Assembly: GCA_030748575.1 (NCBI GenBank) | Contig: JASMLR010000004.1 | Span: 1-64,000 of the forward strand | Reading direction: 5' to 3' | DNA from: Phycisphaerales bacterium | GTDB taxonomy: Bacteria > Planctomycetota > Phycisphaerae > Phycisphaerales > SM1A02 | Length of the DNA stretch: 64,000 nucleotides | In this document: positions 46,702 through 55,102 of the stretch, piece after piece | How positions within the stretch are numbered: position 1 is the stretch's first letter | Layout of the letters: each line of letters starts with the position of its first letter | Made by a program: the position numbers and the translations under genes | The notes under the pieces: generated by a model | Databases searched by the model: none | Told to the model about the DNA's origin: nothing | Seen by the model: the letters and a program-made list of their open reading frames with translations, nothing else

Positions 46702-49335
46702 TCAGTCTGAAACAGGCCGCTCACTGGCGGTCCTGAGGGGCGCAACCTGACCATCCCGCTGCACGTCGGCGGAGAGGTCGTCCGGGGTGCCGGGGATGCC
46801 GTCCGGGCCATCGCTCACGATGCGGACGGTCAGGCCGTCGTCGCCGGCGCCTCCGAGCGACAATCGGGTTGGCTGGCCCCACCCGTCATCGGGAAGCGGG
46901 CTGGCGTGCACCGCCGCGACCTGAGCGCGGCGGTCGTCTCCGGCATCTCTCCAGCCGGCCGTGGCCGCTTCGGCCCACTGCTCGACAGCCAGCTGCGTTG
47001 CTGCGCGGGCCTCCTCCCTCGCCGCCTGCTGCATCGGGTTGGTGCGGCGGCCATCGCTGCTGAGTCCGAACCGGCTGCTGTTGATCTCGGGTGGGTATCG
47101 GTTGTCGGATCGGTCCACGTCGGCCAACTCGTCGTATGGGTCCAGCATGACATGGTCGATGGCGTGCGGGCTGATCAGGAGTTTGGTCGCTTCTCGCTGG
47201 TCGGCCCGCCAAATGTCGGCAGGAATGGTCAAAGACTCCGTGGAGCCGTCGGCCCAGGTCACCCTGATCGGAAGCGGCATGACCAGCCCGCCGTTGGTGG
47301 TGAACCGCAGGACGTGAAAGAGTTCGTCCGTCTCAAGCAGGGCCAGGTCGTCTTGATCCAGTTCTCCGAGAAGCTTCTCGTAGGCCCGCTGATCTGCCGG
47401 CGTCACGGCGTGCTTGTCGAAGGTGCTGTAGAAATCGATCAGTTCGGGATACCGCTCCACGCGGCGGCCCGTACCGGCGTTTCGCTGGGCCGTCACGGTG
47501 GTCGGTTCGTTCCTGGCCTCGTCCTCGCGGTCTGCCGCCTTCTCACCCTCTGGCTTTCCGCTGGCGACCCGGAAGGTCTCCACGCCCGCAATGCCCACGT
47601 CGACCGGCCGCGTGTCGTAGAACCAGCCACGCCAGAACCAGTCCAGATCCCGGCCGCTGGCGTCTTCGATGGACCTGAAGAAGTCGGCTGGCTCAGGCCG
47701 CTTGTACGCCCACCGCCGAGTGTACGCGCGCATGGCATGGTCAAAGAGCTCACGCCCAACCACCGTCTCCCGCAGAATGTTCAGGGCGGTCGCCGGTTTG
47801 GCGTAGGCGTTGGCTCCGAATTGAAGGATCGACTCGCTTGCCGTCATGATCGGACGGCTGTTCTCGACGTCTCGCATGTACCCGGTGATGGCGCGGGGAA
47901 GGCCTCGGCTCCGCGCGTAGTCCTCCTCCCATGAGCGTTCAGCGAGGAACTGATGGTAGGTGTTGATTCCTTCATCCATCCACGTCCACTGGCGTTCATC
48001 GCTGTTCACGATCATCGGGAACCAGAAGTGACCGACCTCGTGAATGACGACCGATATGAGGCCGTACTTGGACCGCTCGGTCCAGGTGCCATCCTCTTCG
48101 GGGCGAGGCCCGTTGAAGGTCATCATCGGATACTCCATGCCGCCGCCAACGACGCCGTTGACGGACCATGCGACCGGCCATGGATAGGGCATGGCGGTTT
48201 GGGAGTACGACTCAAGCGCGTGCGCGACAGCGTGCGTGGAGTACAGATCCCACAGCCCGTCGCCCTCCGCGGGCCACATGGACATGGCAAGCACGCGGTC
48301 GTCGCGACCCGGAATGTCCACCCCCATGGCGTCCCATGCAAAGGCGGGAGAGGCGCTGAATGCAAAGTCGCGAATGTTGTCCGCCGTGAATCGCCACGTC
48401 TTGGTGTCCGTTGTCGGGGCGGCGACCAGCGCGTCAGACTCGGCGCGGCTCACGATCGACCGTGGGTGGTCGCTGGCTCTGGCCTCCTCAAGGCGTGATC
48501 GCTGCTCCGAACTGAGTACAGACCGCGGGTTGACCAACTCGCCAGTTGCGCCGACGAGAAAGTTCGCCGGGGCCGTGATGTTGACGTCGTAGTCGCCAAA
48601 CTCAAGCGTGAACTCCCCGCGACCGAGGAACGGCCGCGTTTGCCAGCCGTCATAGTCTGTGTATGCGGCGAGTCGGGGGAACCACTGCGCAATCTGATAG
48701 AGCGTCCGGCCATCGTCAAATGTCTCATACCCACTTCGCCCGGCGATGTGGTCGGGCACGATCGCGCTGGTCCAGTCGATATCAAACTGAAATCGCCGGC
48801 CCGGCTTGAGCGGGGTGGGCAGGTCGATTCGCATCATCGTGCCGTCGATGACATGTGGCAGGTCCATCCCATCGGAAGATTGCACCCGCCCCACGTCGGC
48901 GCCGCCTTCGAACTTCGCTCGGCCTAGGTGATAACGCAGGTCGTCAAAGGACATGCCACCTTCAAGATCGGGCGCTCGTCTGGATTGCCTGCCGCGGGCG
49001 TCGGGTCGAAATCGATTCTGATCAAGTTGGACCCAGAGCCAGTGCAGCGTATCCGGGCTGTTGTTGTGGTACGTGATACGCTCGGTCCCGACGAGGCGGT
49101 GCGTCTGGGTGTCGAGCGTTACATCGATGTCGTAGTCGACCTGCTGTTGCCAGTAGTCGGGGCCGGGCGCGCCGCTTCCGCCGCGGTAGCGATTCGGTGA
49201 CGGCAGGTCGCGGTCGTCGAGACGCTCGAATACGTCGGCCCGATCGAGGACCTGTTTCGGTCTCCACGGATGATGGTCTGGATGCGCCGAAGCGGCGCCG
49301 ACAAGTCCAAGTACAACTGCGCACGTCCACCGCAT
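46702..49335 (-). CDS. Secreted M1-family aminopeptidase
   Basis: Zinc metallopeptidase with a signal peptide (MRWTCAVVLGLVGAASA), 877 aa from ATG 49335. AGGAGG lies 5 bases upstream and a TACCGT box further up, so this gene has a normal leader. The zinc site is VIHEVGHFW (His432, Glu433, His436) with Glu455 in WMDEGINTY, the exact HExxH-18-E spacing. The substrate motif is GGMEYP in place of GxMEN. The N-terminal beta domain has ITYHNNSPDTLHWLWVQLDQN. The C-terminal part is Arg/Asp-rich and ends in a GIPGTPDDLSADV tail. It is convergent with the oxidase operon, 9 bases away. Confidence 0.9.
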   Translation of the reverse strand: MRWTCAVVLGLVGAASAHPDHHPWRPKQVLDRADVFERLDDRDLPSPNRYRGGSGAPGPDYWQQQVDYDIDVTLDTQTHRLVGTERITYHNNSPDTLHWLWVQLDQNRFRPDARGRQSRRAPDLEGGMSFDDLRYHLGRAKFEGGADVGRVQSSDGMDLPHVIDGTMMRIDLPTPLKPGRRFQFDIDWTSAIVPDHIAGRSGYETFDDGRTLYQIAQWFPRLAAYTDYDGWQTRPFLGRGEFTLEFGDYDVNITAPANFLVGATGELVNPRSVLSSEQRSRLEEARASDHPRSIVSRAESDALVAAPTTDTKTWRFTADNIRDFAFSASPAFAWDAMGVDIPGRDDRVLAMSMWPAEGDGLWDLYSTHAVAHALESYSQTAMPYPWPVAWSVNGVVGGGMEYPMMTFNGPRPEEDGTWTERSKYGLISVVIHEVGHFWFPMIVNSDERQWTWMDEGINTYHQFLAERSWEEDYARSRGLPRAITGYMRDVENSRPIMTASESILQFGANAYAKPATALNILRETVVGRELFDHAMRAYTRRWAYKRPEPADFFRSIEDASGRDLDWFWRGWFYDTRPVDVGIAGVETFRVASGKPEGEKAADREDEARNEPTTVTAQRNAGTGRRVERYPELIDFYSTFDKHAVTPADQRAYEKLLGELDQDDLALLETDELFHVLRFTTNGGLVMPLPIRVTWADGSTESLTIPADIWRADQREATKLLISPHAIDHVMLDPYDELADVDRSDNRYPPEINSSRFGLSSDGRRTNPMQQAAREEARAATQLAVEQWAEAATAGWRDAGDDRRAQVAAVHASPLPDDGWGQPTRLSLGGAGDDGLTVRIVSDGPDGIPGTPDDLSADVQRDGQVAPLRTASERPVSD

Positions 49336-49476
49336 GGCGCCCTCCTCGATGAGCAAGCACGGTAGCACAGAGGGGGCACCCGGGACTGTGCGTTGGCGTT
49401 TCGCGAAGAAGGCTGCGGGGCCTCGCCCGGGCCGAGGCGGGCTGGGGGTCGAGGCCCGCGGCGTGGTTGCCGGCGG

Positions 49477-50481
49477 TCAGGGCGCGGCGCCGCCCAGACC
49501 AAGCGCGTGGGCGGCGTGCCACAACGCGTGGCGGTAGTCCGCGTCCTGGTTCAGTGGCCGGGGTTCCAGTCTGGGCGGGTTGCCTTGCGCGGCGCGGACG
49601 TGCTCGACGTCGGGACCGCCGGTGTACAGCGTGCCGTCCGGAAGCAGGAGCACTGGGTCCTTCGGAGAGGGCCCGCCCTCAGGGACGGCCGATTGAAAGA
49701 GGCGGCCGCTGGAGAGGTAGTAGGCGGACGGATCCGCGTGCTTGTAGCGTTTGGTCATTCCCTCCACACGGCCGGCGGCCGAGGTGTCAGGCTGCGCCTC
49801 GGTCCATCGGTCCCAGGTTGTGAAGGTTGAGGGGATCGGTCTGAGTGCGGACGGCGGGCCGGTGATCGATCGCCCGAGCAACTGTGAGTACAGCGGTTCA
49901 TCGCCGGTACCACCGTCGAGACGCCTGGGATAGATCGTCTGATTCCCGCCTGCCACCAGGCCACTGACGCCGAACGTCCGTTCGGCGCCGTCGATTCGTC
50001 GGTCGAACACGCGTGGTGACGCGGAGGGCCAATGCCAGGAGACCAGAATGGGAACGCCGCCCAGGTTGTCGTGCACCAGTTCGTGCACGTGGAGCATCGA
50101 CACCGGGTACGCGCGGCTCTCGCCCTCCACGGTGACGCCGATCACGGCATCATCTGGAAGCAGGAACTTCTTCCGTGTCATGGCAATTCGTCGGACGTCA
50201 GCAATCGAGACGACGGCCGCCGGTTCATCGAGGACGGGAACCATGTCGCGGTACAACATGGCGGGCTCAAGCACGGCCGTCGCGGGCAGCCGAAGGTTGG
50301 ACAGATCGAACTGATACGAGGCGACGTTCTCTCCGTCACCTGGTGGCCGGACGTTCATTCGCAGCAGTGCCGGCGCAAGTGCCCACGCCGTGACGCCGAC
50401 GAAGACGGCAAGCGCGAGCAGGATTACCCAGCCGCCTTGGATGAAGAACCGCAGGAGTCCGCGGGGACTGCGCTGGCTCAT
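49477..50481 (-). CDS. DUF3179 domain protein, membrane-anchored
   Basis: 334 aa, from ATG 50481, which overlaps the ctaB stop (ATGA). One N-terminal membrane helix (GWVILLALAVFVGVTAWALAP) is followed by the DUF3179 body: DDAVIGVTVEGESRAYPVSMLHVHELVHDNLGGVPILVSW, then TFGVSGLVAGGNQTIYPRR, then EPLYSQLLGRSITGP. His-rich MLHVHELVHD recalls a metal site. Function is unknown for the family. The coupling to haem O synthase suggests a role linked to oxidase maturation (inference). The frame is open far upstream inside ctaB, but those residues are an antisense-like Arg-rich shadow. Confidence 0.82.
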   Translation of the reverse strand: MSQRSPRGLLRFFIQGGWVILLALAVFVGVTAWALAPALLRMNVRPPGDGENVASYQFDLSNLRLPATAVLEPAMLYRDMVPVLDEPAAVVSIADVRRIAMTRKKFLLPDDAVIGVTVEGESRAYPVSMLHVHELVHDNLGGVPILVSWHWPSASPRVFDRRIDGAERTFGVSGLVAGGNQTIYPRRLDGGTGDEPLYSQLLGRSITGPPSALRPIPSTFTTWDRWTEAQPDTSAAGRVEGMTKRYKHADPSAYYLSSGRLFQSAVPEGGPSPKDPVLLLPDGTLYTGGPDVEHVRAAQGNPPRLEPRPLNQDADYRHALWHAAHALGLGGAAP

Positions 50482-51416
50482 GGGGCGAGCTCGACGTAGA
50501 TGGTTTCGATGTGCGGAACCCGATCGAGCACCATGGCCAGGAGCAGAACCGGCAGGTACAGGAGGCTGGCCAGAAAGGCACCACGCGCCGTTGGGCGGGA
50601 GCGATGCTTGTAGAACATCATGGCCTTCCACGAGAACCAGACACCGGCGGCAAGCGCAACGACGCCATAGACCATGCCGGCCTGATGCAGGGTGACCGAC
50701 AACAGCGACAAGGGAATGAGTAGAAGCGTGGAAATCAGGGTCGCTTCGCAGACGGCGTTCTCGCCGCCACGAACCGAGGGCAACATTCGAAAGCCGGCTA
50801 GTTCGTACTGCTCGCGGTAGAGCCAGGCCAGTGAGAGAAAGTGGGGGAGTTGCCAGACGAAGAGCAATCCACCGAGGATCCAACCGCCGATCGACAGGTG
50901 CTCGGTGACGGCAACCCAGCCGATGAGCGGGGGAATGCCGCCGACGACGGCGCCAATCAGTGTGTTGAAGGTCGTGACCGGTTTGAGGGGGGTGTAGGCG
51001 AGCACGTAGAGCAGCAGCGTCAGCAGCGCCAGACCGGCGGCGTACAGGTTGACGAGCATGGCCAGTAGGAAGACGCCTCCGTATCCCAGAAGTACGGCCA
51101 CGATCCACCCGTGCACCGGGCTCATCGCGCCGCTGGGAATGGGTCGGCCGCGGGTTCGGTGCATCAGGGCGTCCCGCCGCGTCTCCACAATCTGGTTGAT
51201 GGCGTTGGCCGCGGAAGCGCATGCGAGCGTTCCGAGCACGGTCCAGAGCAGCGTGAGCCAGTCGATGGAGGGGCCGCTGGCCATGATGCAGCCGACGCCG
51301 GAGGTCACGACGACCAGCAGGCTGAGCCGGAACTTGACGAGGTCGGCGTACAGGCGGAGGAGACCTGGCGTCGGCGCCGCGGGGGTCGCCGGGGATTGGG
51401 TGATGGTGTCGCTCAT
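50478..51416 (-). CDS. ctaB: Protohaem IX farnesyltransferase (haem O synthase)
   Basis: Adds a farnesyl group to haem B, inner membrane, 312 aa, about nine helices. UbiA-family motifs: the first site ANAINQIVETRRDALMHRTRGRPIPSG, which carries N-x-x-x-E-x-x-x-D in place of the more usual NxxxDxxxD, and the second site LAYTPLKPVTTFNTLIGAVVGGIPPLIGW. LPHFLSLAWLYREQYELAGFRMLP is highly characteristic of CtaB. It is divergent from ctaA through a shared promoter region. It supplies haem O to CtaA and so haem A to the oxidase. Confidence 0.95.
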   Translation of the reverse strand: MSDTITQSPATPAAPTPGLLRLYADLVKFRLSLLVVVTSGVGCIMASGPSIDWLTLLWTVLGTLACASAANAINQIVETRRDALMHRTRGRPIPSGAMSPVHGWIVAVLLGYGGVFLLAMLVNLYAAGLALLTLLLYVLAYTPLKPVTTFNTLIGAVVGGIPPLIGWVAVTEHLSIGGWILGGLLFVWQLPHFLSLAWLYREQYELAGFRMLPSVRGGENAVCEATLISTLLLIPLSLLSVTLHQAGMVYGVVALAAGVWFSWKAMMFYKHRSRPTARGAFLASLLYLPVLLLAMVLDRVPHIETIYVELAP

Positions 51417-51455
51417 GGGTTGATCTCCCGCGGCGGCATGCCCACGCGGGGGGCC

Positions 51456-51487
51456 TAGTATACGCCTCCCCCGCAGTGAGCCTGCGG
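51456..51487. promoter_or_regulatory. Overlapping divergent ctaB/ctaA promoters and inverted repeat
   Basis: TAGTAT on the plus strand (51456-51461) and TATACT on the minus strand (51462-51457) overlap, one facing ctaA and the other ctaB. They lie about 48 and 41 bases from the respective starts. An inverted repeat CCGCAG-TGAGC-CTGCGG (51471-51487) sits at the ctaA start-site side and could be an operator for both genes. Confidence 0.45.
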
Positions 51488-51508
51488 TGGTGAGGGAGAT
51501 GTGTGGGT

Positions 51509-52897
51509 ATGAATCAGCAGTCGGTCATGGATGGGGCGGATGGGCTGGCAGGCTCCAGAACGTGCTCGGGGCCGTGTCGCATTCTTGCAGCGGGGTTCGG
51601 CGCCACAACGCTCATGTGGCTGGTCAGCTACCTGGCGATTCTGGTGCCGGGCGCTGTGGTTGGCGAAGTGTTGTTTGGCCTGGCCATCCTCGCCCTGGTT
51701 GGAGGCGGCGTCGTGGCCGGCCGCCGGGATGAGGGCTTGCCGGGCGATGTCGGGAGCGCCGTTCGAGGGGTTCTCGTCGGTGTTGTTTCGGCGCTCCTGA
51801 ACCTGCTCCTGGTGGCGAGTCTGCTGCAGAGCGACATTGCCGGGGGCGGTGGATGGGTGATCGGCATTCTGATCGGCTGCGTCGTGGCCGGCGCCGTGGG
51901 GGGAGTGATCGGGGCGAACATTCGGCCGTGGCGTACCGATGGCAATTGGTTGAGTGTGTTCTGCTGGGTGACGACGGCGTTGACGCTCTTCATGATTGTC
52001 ACCGGTGGCATCGTGACGGGGTTCCAGGCCGGTCTTGCTGTACCGGACTGGCCCAACTCGTACGGCCACAACATGCTTCTGTATCCCTTGTCAGAGATGG
52101 TGGCGGATCTCGATGGCGGGGTGTTCTATGAGCACGCGCACCGACTGACCGGCATGTTTGTGGGGTTGACGGCGATTCCGTTCTGCCTTGTGCTTTGGAC
52201 GGGTTCGGTGCGTCGGTGGGTGGCCGTGCTCGGGACCTTCGTGCTGGCGCTGGTTGTGCTGCAGGGCGTGCTCGGTGGACTTCGCGTGACCGGCTGGTTC
52301 ACCATGAGTCAGGACGCGGCAGATCTCGCGCCAAGCACGATTCTTGCAGTGGTGCACGGCGTACTGGCGCAGCTCATTCTGGCAATGATGGCAGTCGCGG
52401 CTGCGGCGACCAGCACGCCTTGGCGACGGGCGCCTGCGCGGTTGGGAGATGGCCGCGTGTCGGTGGATCGCCGGCTCGCGGTTGCACTTGTGATCTGCCT
52501 GATCGTGCAACTGATTCTGGGAGCCGCCTACCGGCACATGATCACGGCGGGAGGGGTCGATGCCAAGGGCGCGTCGCATGCGTTGATGGCTCACATCGGG
52601 ATGGCGGTGGTCGTCACGATTCTGGCGCTCTTCGTTGGGCTTCGAGGAGCGGTCGTGCCTGGTCGGGATGTCATCTTCAGGTGGCTCGGCCGGTGCGTGC
52701 TGGTCACGGTGGGGCTGCAGGTGCTGCTTGGCATCGGCGGGCTCGCTGCCGTGCTGGTGCGACCCGAACTTGGGACGACGGCAGACGTGCCGGTGGTCGA
52801 GGTGCTGGTCACCAGCGCTCATCAGGCAAACGGGGCGGTATTGCTGGCGGCGAGTGTTGTGTTGATGGTCTGGTACTGGCGCGCATCGGATGCGTGA
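51509..52897 (+). CDS. ctaA: Haem A synthase (CtaA/COX15) with extra N-terminal helices
   Basis: Oxidises haem O to haem A, inner membrane, 462 aa from ATG 51509 (GAGGGAG upstream). The COX15 core begins near residue 150: TGGIVTGFQAGLAVPDWPNSYGHNM, EHAHRLTGM, then STILAVVHGVLAQ, AAYRHM, and LMAHIGMAVVV with SAHQANGAVLL. These include the paired His haem ligands. The first 140 residues add about four helices (LMWLVSYLAILVPGAVVG onward) absent from the usual 300-350-aa enzymes; the function of this extension is unknown. The stop is 3 bases before the next start. Confidence 0.93.
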   Translation: MNQQSVMDGADGLAGSRTCSGPCRILAAGFGATTLMWLVSYLAILVPGAVVGEVLFGLAILALVGGGVVAGRRDEGLPGDVGSAVRGVLVGVVSALLNLLLVASLLQSDIAGGGGWVIGILIGCVVAGAVGGVIGANIRPWRTDGNWLSVFCWVTTALTLFMIVTGGIVTGFQAGLAVPDWPNSYGHNMLLYPLSEMVADLDGGVFYEHAHRLTGMFVGLTAIPFCLVLWTGSVRRWVAVLGTFVLALVVLQGVLGGLRVTGWFTMSQDAADLAPSTILAVVHGVLAQLILAMMAVAAAATSTPWRRAPARLGDGRVSVDRRLAVALVICLIVQLILGAAYRHMITAGGVDAKGASHALMAHIGMAVVVTILALFVGLRGAVVPGRDVIFRWLGRCVLVTVGLQVLLGIGGLAAVLVRPELGTTADVPVVEVLVTSAHQANGAVLLAASVVLMVWYWRASDA

Positions 52898-52900
52898 GTG

Positions 52901-53476
52901 ATGGGCGAGGATCCGATTCCGCTCGAACCACTCGGCGTACCTGACCCGCCGCCGCTGCCCGGTCGCGTTCGCATCGACGGCACGTTTGATGATGCCGTTG
53001 ACGCGCTGGCAGCCGATCTTCTGACCTGCGCGTTGGACGCTGTCGAGGCTCGGCAGCAGTTTTCGCTGGCGATTTCCGGCGACCGCGTGCTGGAGCCGCT
53101 GTGGCTGCGGTGCATGCTGGACCCGGACCTTCGGGCGTTCCCGTGGTCCCGGACGCATGTGCGGGTGCTGGGCGAGGTGGATCGGCTGTGGCTGAACGAG
53201 GCGCTGGTGACGCCTGCGGGCATCCCGCCCGCCCAGGTGCATGTCGGGCCCGCGAGCGTGGGGCCCGCGAGCGCGGGGTCAGGAGCGGACGTGGACTGCG
53301 TCGTGGCAAGCGGGGCAACGGCCGCGGCCGTCATGGGCGGCGGGACCGCACCGCAGCAGGCCACGCGGCTACTCATGCTCACCGAGGCCGCCAGCCTCGA
53401 TGCCACGCTCAGGCACGTGGAGGCCAACCCCGCCCCCTGGGCCCAAGTCGCCAGCCGCCTCTGCTGGTACCTCTAA
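52901..53476 (+). CDS. Degenerate 6-phosphogluconolactonase-like protein
   Basis: 191 aa. ATG 52901 lies 3 bases after the ctaA stop, so it is probably co-transcribed. The pattern FSLAISGDRVLEPLWLRCM, then AFPWSRTHVRVLGEVDRLWLNEALV, follows the Pgl/NagB fold (SGGxTP, then WxxVHxFxxDER). The key residues are altered: GG-x-T-P is replaced by GDRVLEP, and the DER motif by GEV. Activity is therefore doubtful, and a structural or regulatory role is possible. A Gly/Ala/Pro-rich segment (GPASVGPASAGSGAD) lies in the middle. The stop codon forms the edge of an inverted-repeat element. Confidence 0.55.
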   Translation: MGEDPIPLEPLGVPDPPPLPGRVRIDGTFDDAVDALAADLLTCALDAVEARQQFSLAISGDRVLEPLWLRCMLDPDLRAFPWSRTHVRVLGEVDRLWLNEALVTPAGIPPAQVHVGPASVGPASAGSGADVDCVVASGATAAAVMGGGTAPQQATRLLMLTEAASLDATLRHVEANPAPWAQVASRLCWYL

Positions 53477-53584
53477 CCCCCGACCGCCGGTCACTTTATC
53501 TCCTTGTACACCAACAACTTACGAAACCCCCGATTCGCTAAGTCCTTGCGGCGCAAGCACATAAAGTGACCGGCGGTCAGGGGT
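53476..53584. repeat. Structured inverted-repeat element between two convergent genes
   Basis: 24-base terminal inverted repeats (53476-53499 and 53561-53584) match at 23 of 24 positions. Each contains the palindrome GACCG-C-CGGTC. The 61 bases between hold two more hairpins, CTTACGAA/TTCGCTAAG (about 53518-53542) and CTTGC-GGC-GCAAG (about 53544-53556). The left arm starts at the last base of one stop codon, and the right arm contains the stop codon of ruvX. It resembles a REP/MITE-like palindromic element, or a bidirectional terminator built from one. No target-site duplication is evident and no second copy is seen in this window. Confidence 0.75.
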
Positions 53585-53969
53585 GGGCGAGGTATTCCTC
53601 GAGGAGGATGGCGGCGGCGTGGGCGTCGGTGCCTTGTGCGGGGGATTGGCCGCGGGTGCGGTGTTCGGCTTCGAAGCTGGTCAGCCGTTCGTCCTGGTAG
53701 TGGATGGGCAGCCCTGTAGCCACGGCAACCGTGTCGCCGAACGCCCGCGTGGTGGCTGCTCGCGGGCCCTCAGAGCCATCCATGTTGAGGGGGAGCCCGA
53801 GCACGATCGCCTCGGCGGCATGCTCCATGGCCGCGGCCGCGATGGCGGCGGCCAGTTGCTCGCCGATCGGGATGTTCAGGGTCGTGAGCGGGAACACCGT
53901 GCCAGTCTCGCTGTCGCCGGTCGCGAGGCCTGTTCGCTTGTCACCGAGATCAACCGCCAGCAGCCGCAT
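53577..53969 (-). CDS. ruvX: RuvX/YqgF family protein (putative pre-16S rRNA nuclease/resolvase)
   Basis: 130 aa, RNase H-like fold. Signatures: LLAVDLGDKRTGLAT at the N-terminus with the catalytic Asp6, IVLGLPLNMDGSEGPRA, then IHYQDERLTSFEAE with a conserved Glu, and DAHAAAILLEEYL with the final Asp. In E. coli YqgF matures the 16S rRNA 5' end. It lies 3 bases after manC on the same strand, and its stop codon is inside the inverted-repeat element. Confidence 0.9.
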   Translation of the reverse strand: MRLLAVDLGDKRTGLATGDSETGTVFPLTTLNIPIGEQLAAAIAAAAMEHAAEAIVLGLPLNMDGSEGPRAATTRAFGDTVAVATGLPIHYQDERLTSFEAEHRTRGQSPAQGTDAHAAAILLEEYLAHP

Positions 53970-53972
53970 CGG

Positions 53973-55052
53973 TCACCGCCATTCCTCATCCAGCAGACCG
54001 TGCAGCGCCTTCACGTCCTGGACGCGGTCCGCCGGGCACACCAGCGTCGCTTTCGGCGTGTGAACAATGACCAGGTCCTCGCATCCGATCGTGGTGATCA
54101 GGTGGGCATCGTCCTCACTGACACTGACGATGCCCCGGGAGTCGAGGTGTCGGGCCGGGCCGAACGCGCGGTTCCCGTCCGCGTCCGGGTCCATGGTCTC
54201 TCCCGCGGCCGTCCAACTGCCTACGTCAAGCCAGTCGACATCCATCGGCACCGTGCAGACCTCGATCCGATCGTCCTGAGAGGCCGGCTCCATGATGGCG
54301 TAGTCCACGCTGATCTTGGGGAGGGTCGGATACACCCGCTCAAGCACCGCGGCGCGGTCCGGGGTTCCCCACGCCGCCCCGATCTCCCGCATGCCCGCCG
54401 CGGACTCCGGGGCGAATCGATCCAGCGCGTCGAGGAACCCGGCGGCCGAATACACAAACATGCCGGAGTTCCACTTGAACCGTCCGGACGCGAGATACCC
54501 CTCCGCCGTCGCTTCATCGGGCTTCTCCACGAATCGCACCGTGCGACGGGCCGGCGGATGCGCCTCGATCGGCTCGCCCAGTTCCACGTATCCGAACCCG
54601 GTCGCCGCAAAGGTCGGCTCGATTCCGAAGGTCACCATCCGGTCGGGGTTCTCGTCGACCAGCGCAAAGCCCGTCTCGATGCACGACGCAAATCGATCCT
54701 GCGGAGTGATCAGGTGGTCCGCGGTCAAGACGGCAAAGACGGCTTCCGGATCGGTCTGATGCAGGACGGCCGCCGTCAGGGCGACGGCATTGACGGTGTC
54801 GCGGGGGCAGGGCTCTCCAATGATCTGGGCGTCGTCCAACTGCGGCAGGTCATCCAGAATCAGGCTGCGGTGGGACTCGCCAGTGCAGATCCACTGCTGC
54901 GACGCCGGTACCAGCCCGTCGAGCCGCCGGGCCGCATGCCACAGCAGGCTCTTCCCCTGCACCAGAGGCACCATCTGCTTGGGCCGACCCCCTCTGCTCA
55001 TGGGCCACAATCTGGTTCCGCTGCCGCCTGCCATGATCATTGCGTGGTGCAT
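53973..55052 (-). CDS. manC: Mannose-1-phosphate guanylyltransferase
   Basis: Makes GDP-mannose from mannose-1-phosphate and GTP, cytoplasmic, 359 aa from ATG 55052. The pyrophosphorylase signature IMAGGSGTRLWPMSRGGRPKQMVPL lies near the N-terminus. EPCPRDTVNAVALTAAVL, FVEKPD with the conserved Lys, WNSGMFVY and DVDWLDVGSWTA complete the family pattern. It lacks the isomerase domain of bifunctional ManC/AlgA. GDP-mannose feeds surface glycans. A TACCCT box 6 bases before the ATG suggests a leaderless message. It is divergent from ruvA. Confidence 0.93.
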   Translation of the reverse strand: MHHAMIMAGGSGTRLWPMSRGGRPKQMVPLVQGKSLLWHAARRLDGLVPASQQWICTGESHRSLILDDLPQLDDAQIIGEPCPRDTVNAVALTAAVLHQTDPEAVFAVLTADHLITPQDRFASCIETGFALVDENPDRMVTFGIEPTFAATGFGYVELGEPIEAHPPARRTVRFVEKPDEATAEGYLASGRFKWNSGMFVYSAAGFLDALDRFAPESAAGMREIGAAWGTPDRAAVLERVYPTLPKISVDYAIMEPASQDDRIEVCTVPMDVDWLDVGSWTAAGETMDPDADGNRAFGPARHLDSRGIVSVSEDDAHLITTIGCEDLVIVHTPKATLVCPADRVQDVKALHGLLDEEWR

Positions 55053-55058
55053 GCGAGC

Positions 55059-55064
55059 AGGGTA
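55059..55064 (-). promoter_or_regulatory. Putative -10 box of manC (leaderless)
   Basis: TACCCT on the minus strand, preceded by GAG, 6 bases before the ATG, and 26 bases from the divergent ruvA box. Confidence 0.45.
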
Positions 55065-55090
55065 CTCGCGCACTTGAGCAGCGAGGGCAG

Positions 55091-55096
55091 TACGCT
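55091..55096 (+). promoter_or_regulatory. Putative -10 box of ruvA (leaderless)
   Basis: TACGCT, 6 bases before the GTG start. The same nine bases, TACGCTTCG, precede recJ at an identical distance. Confidence 0.48.
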
Positions 55097-55102
55097 TCGG
55101 AT

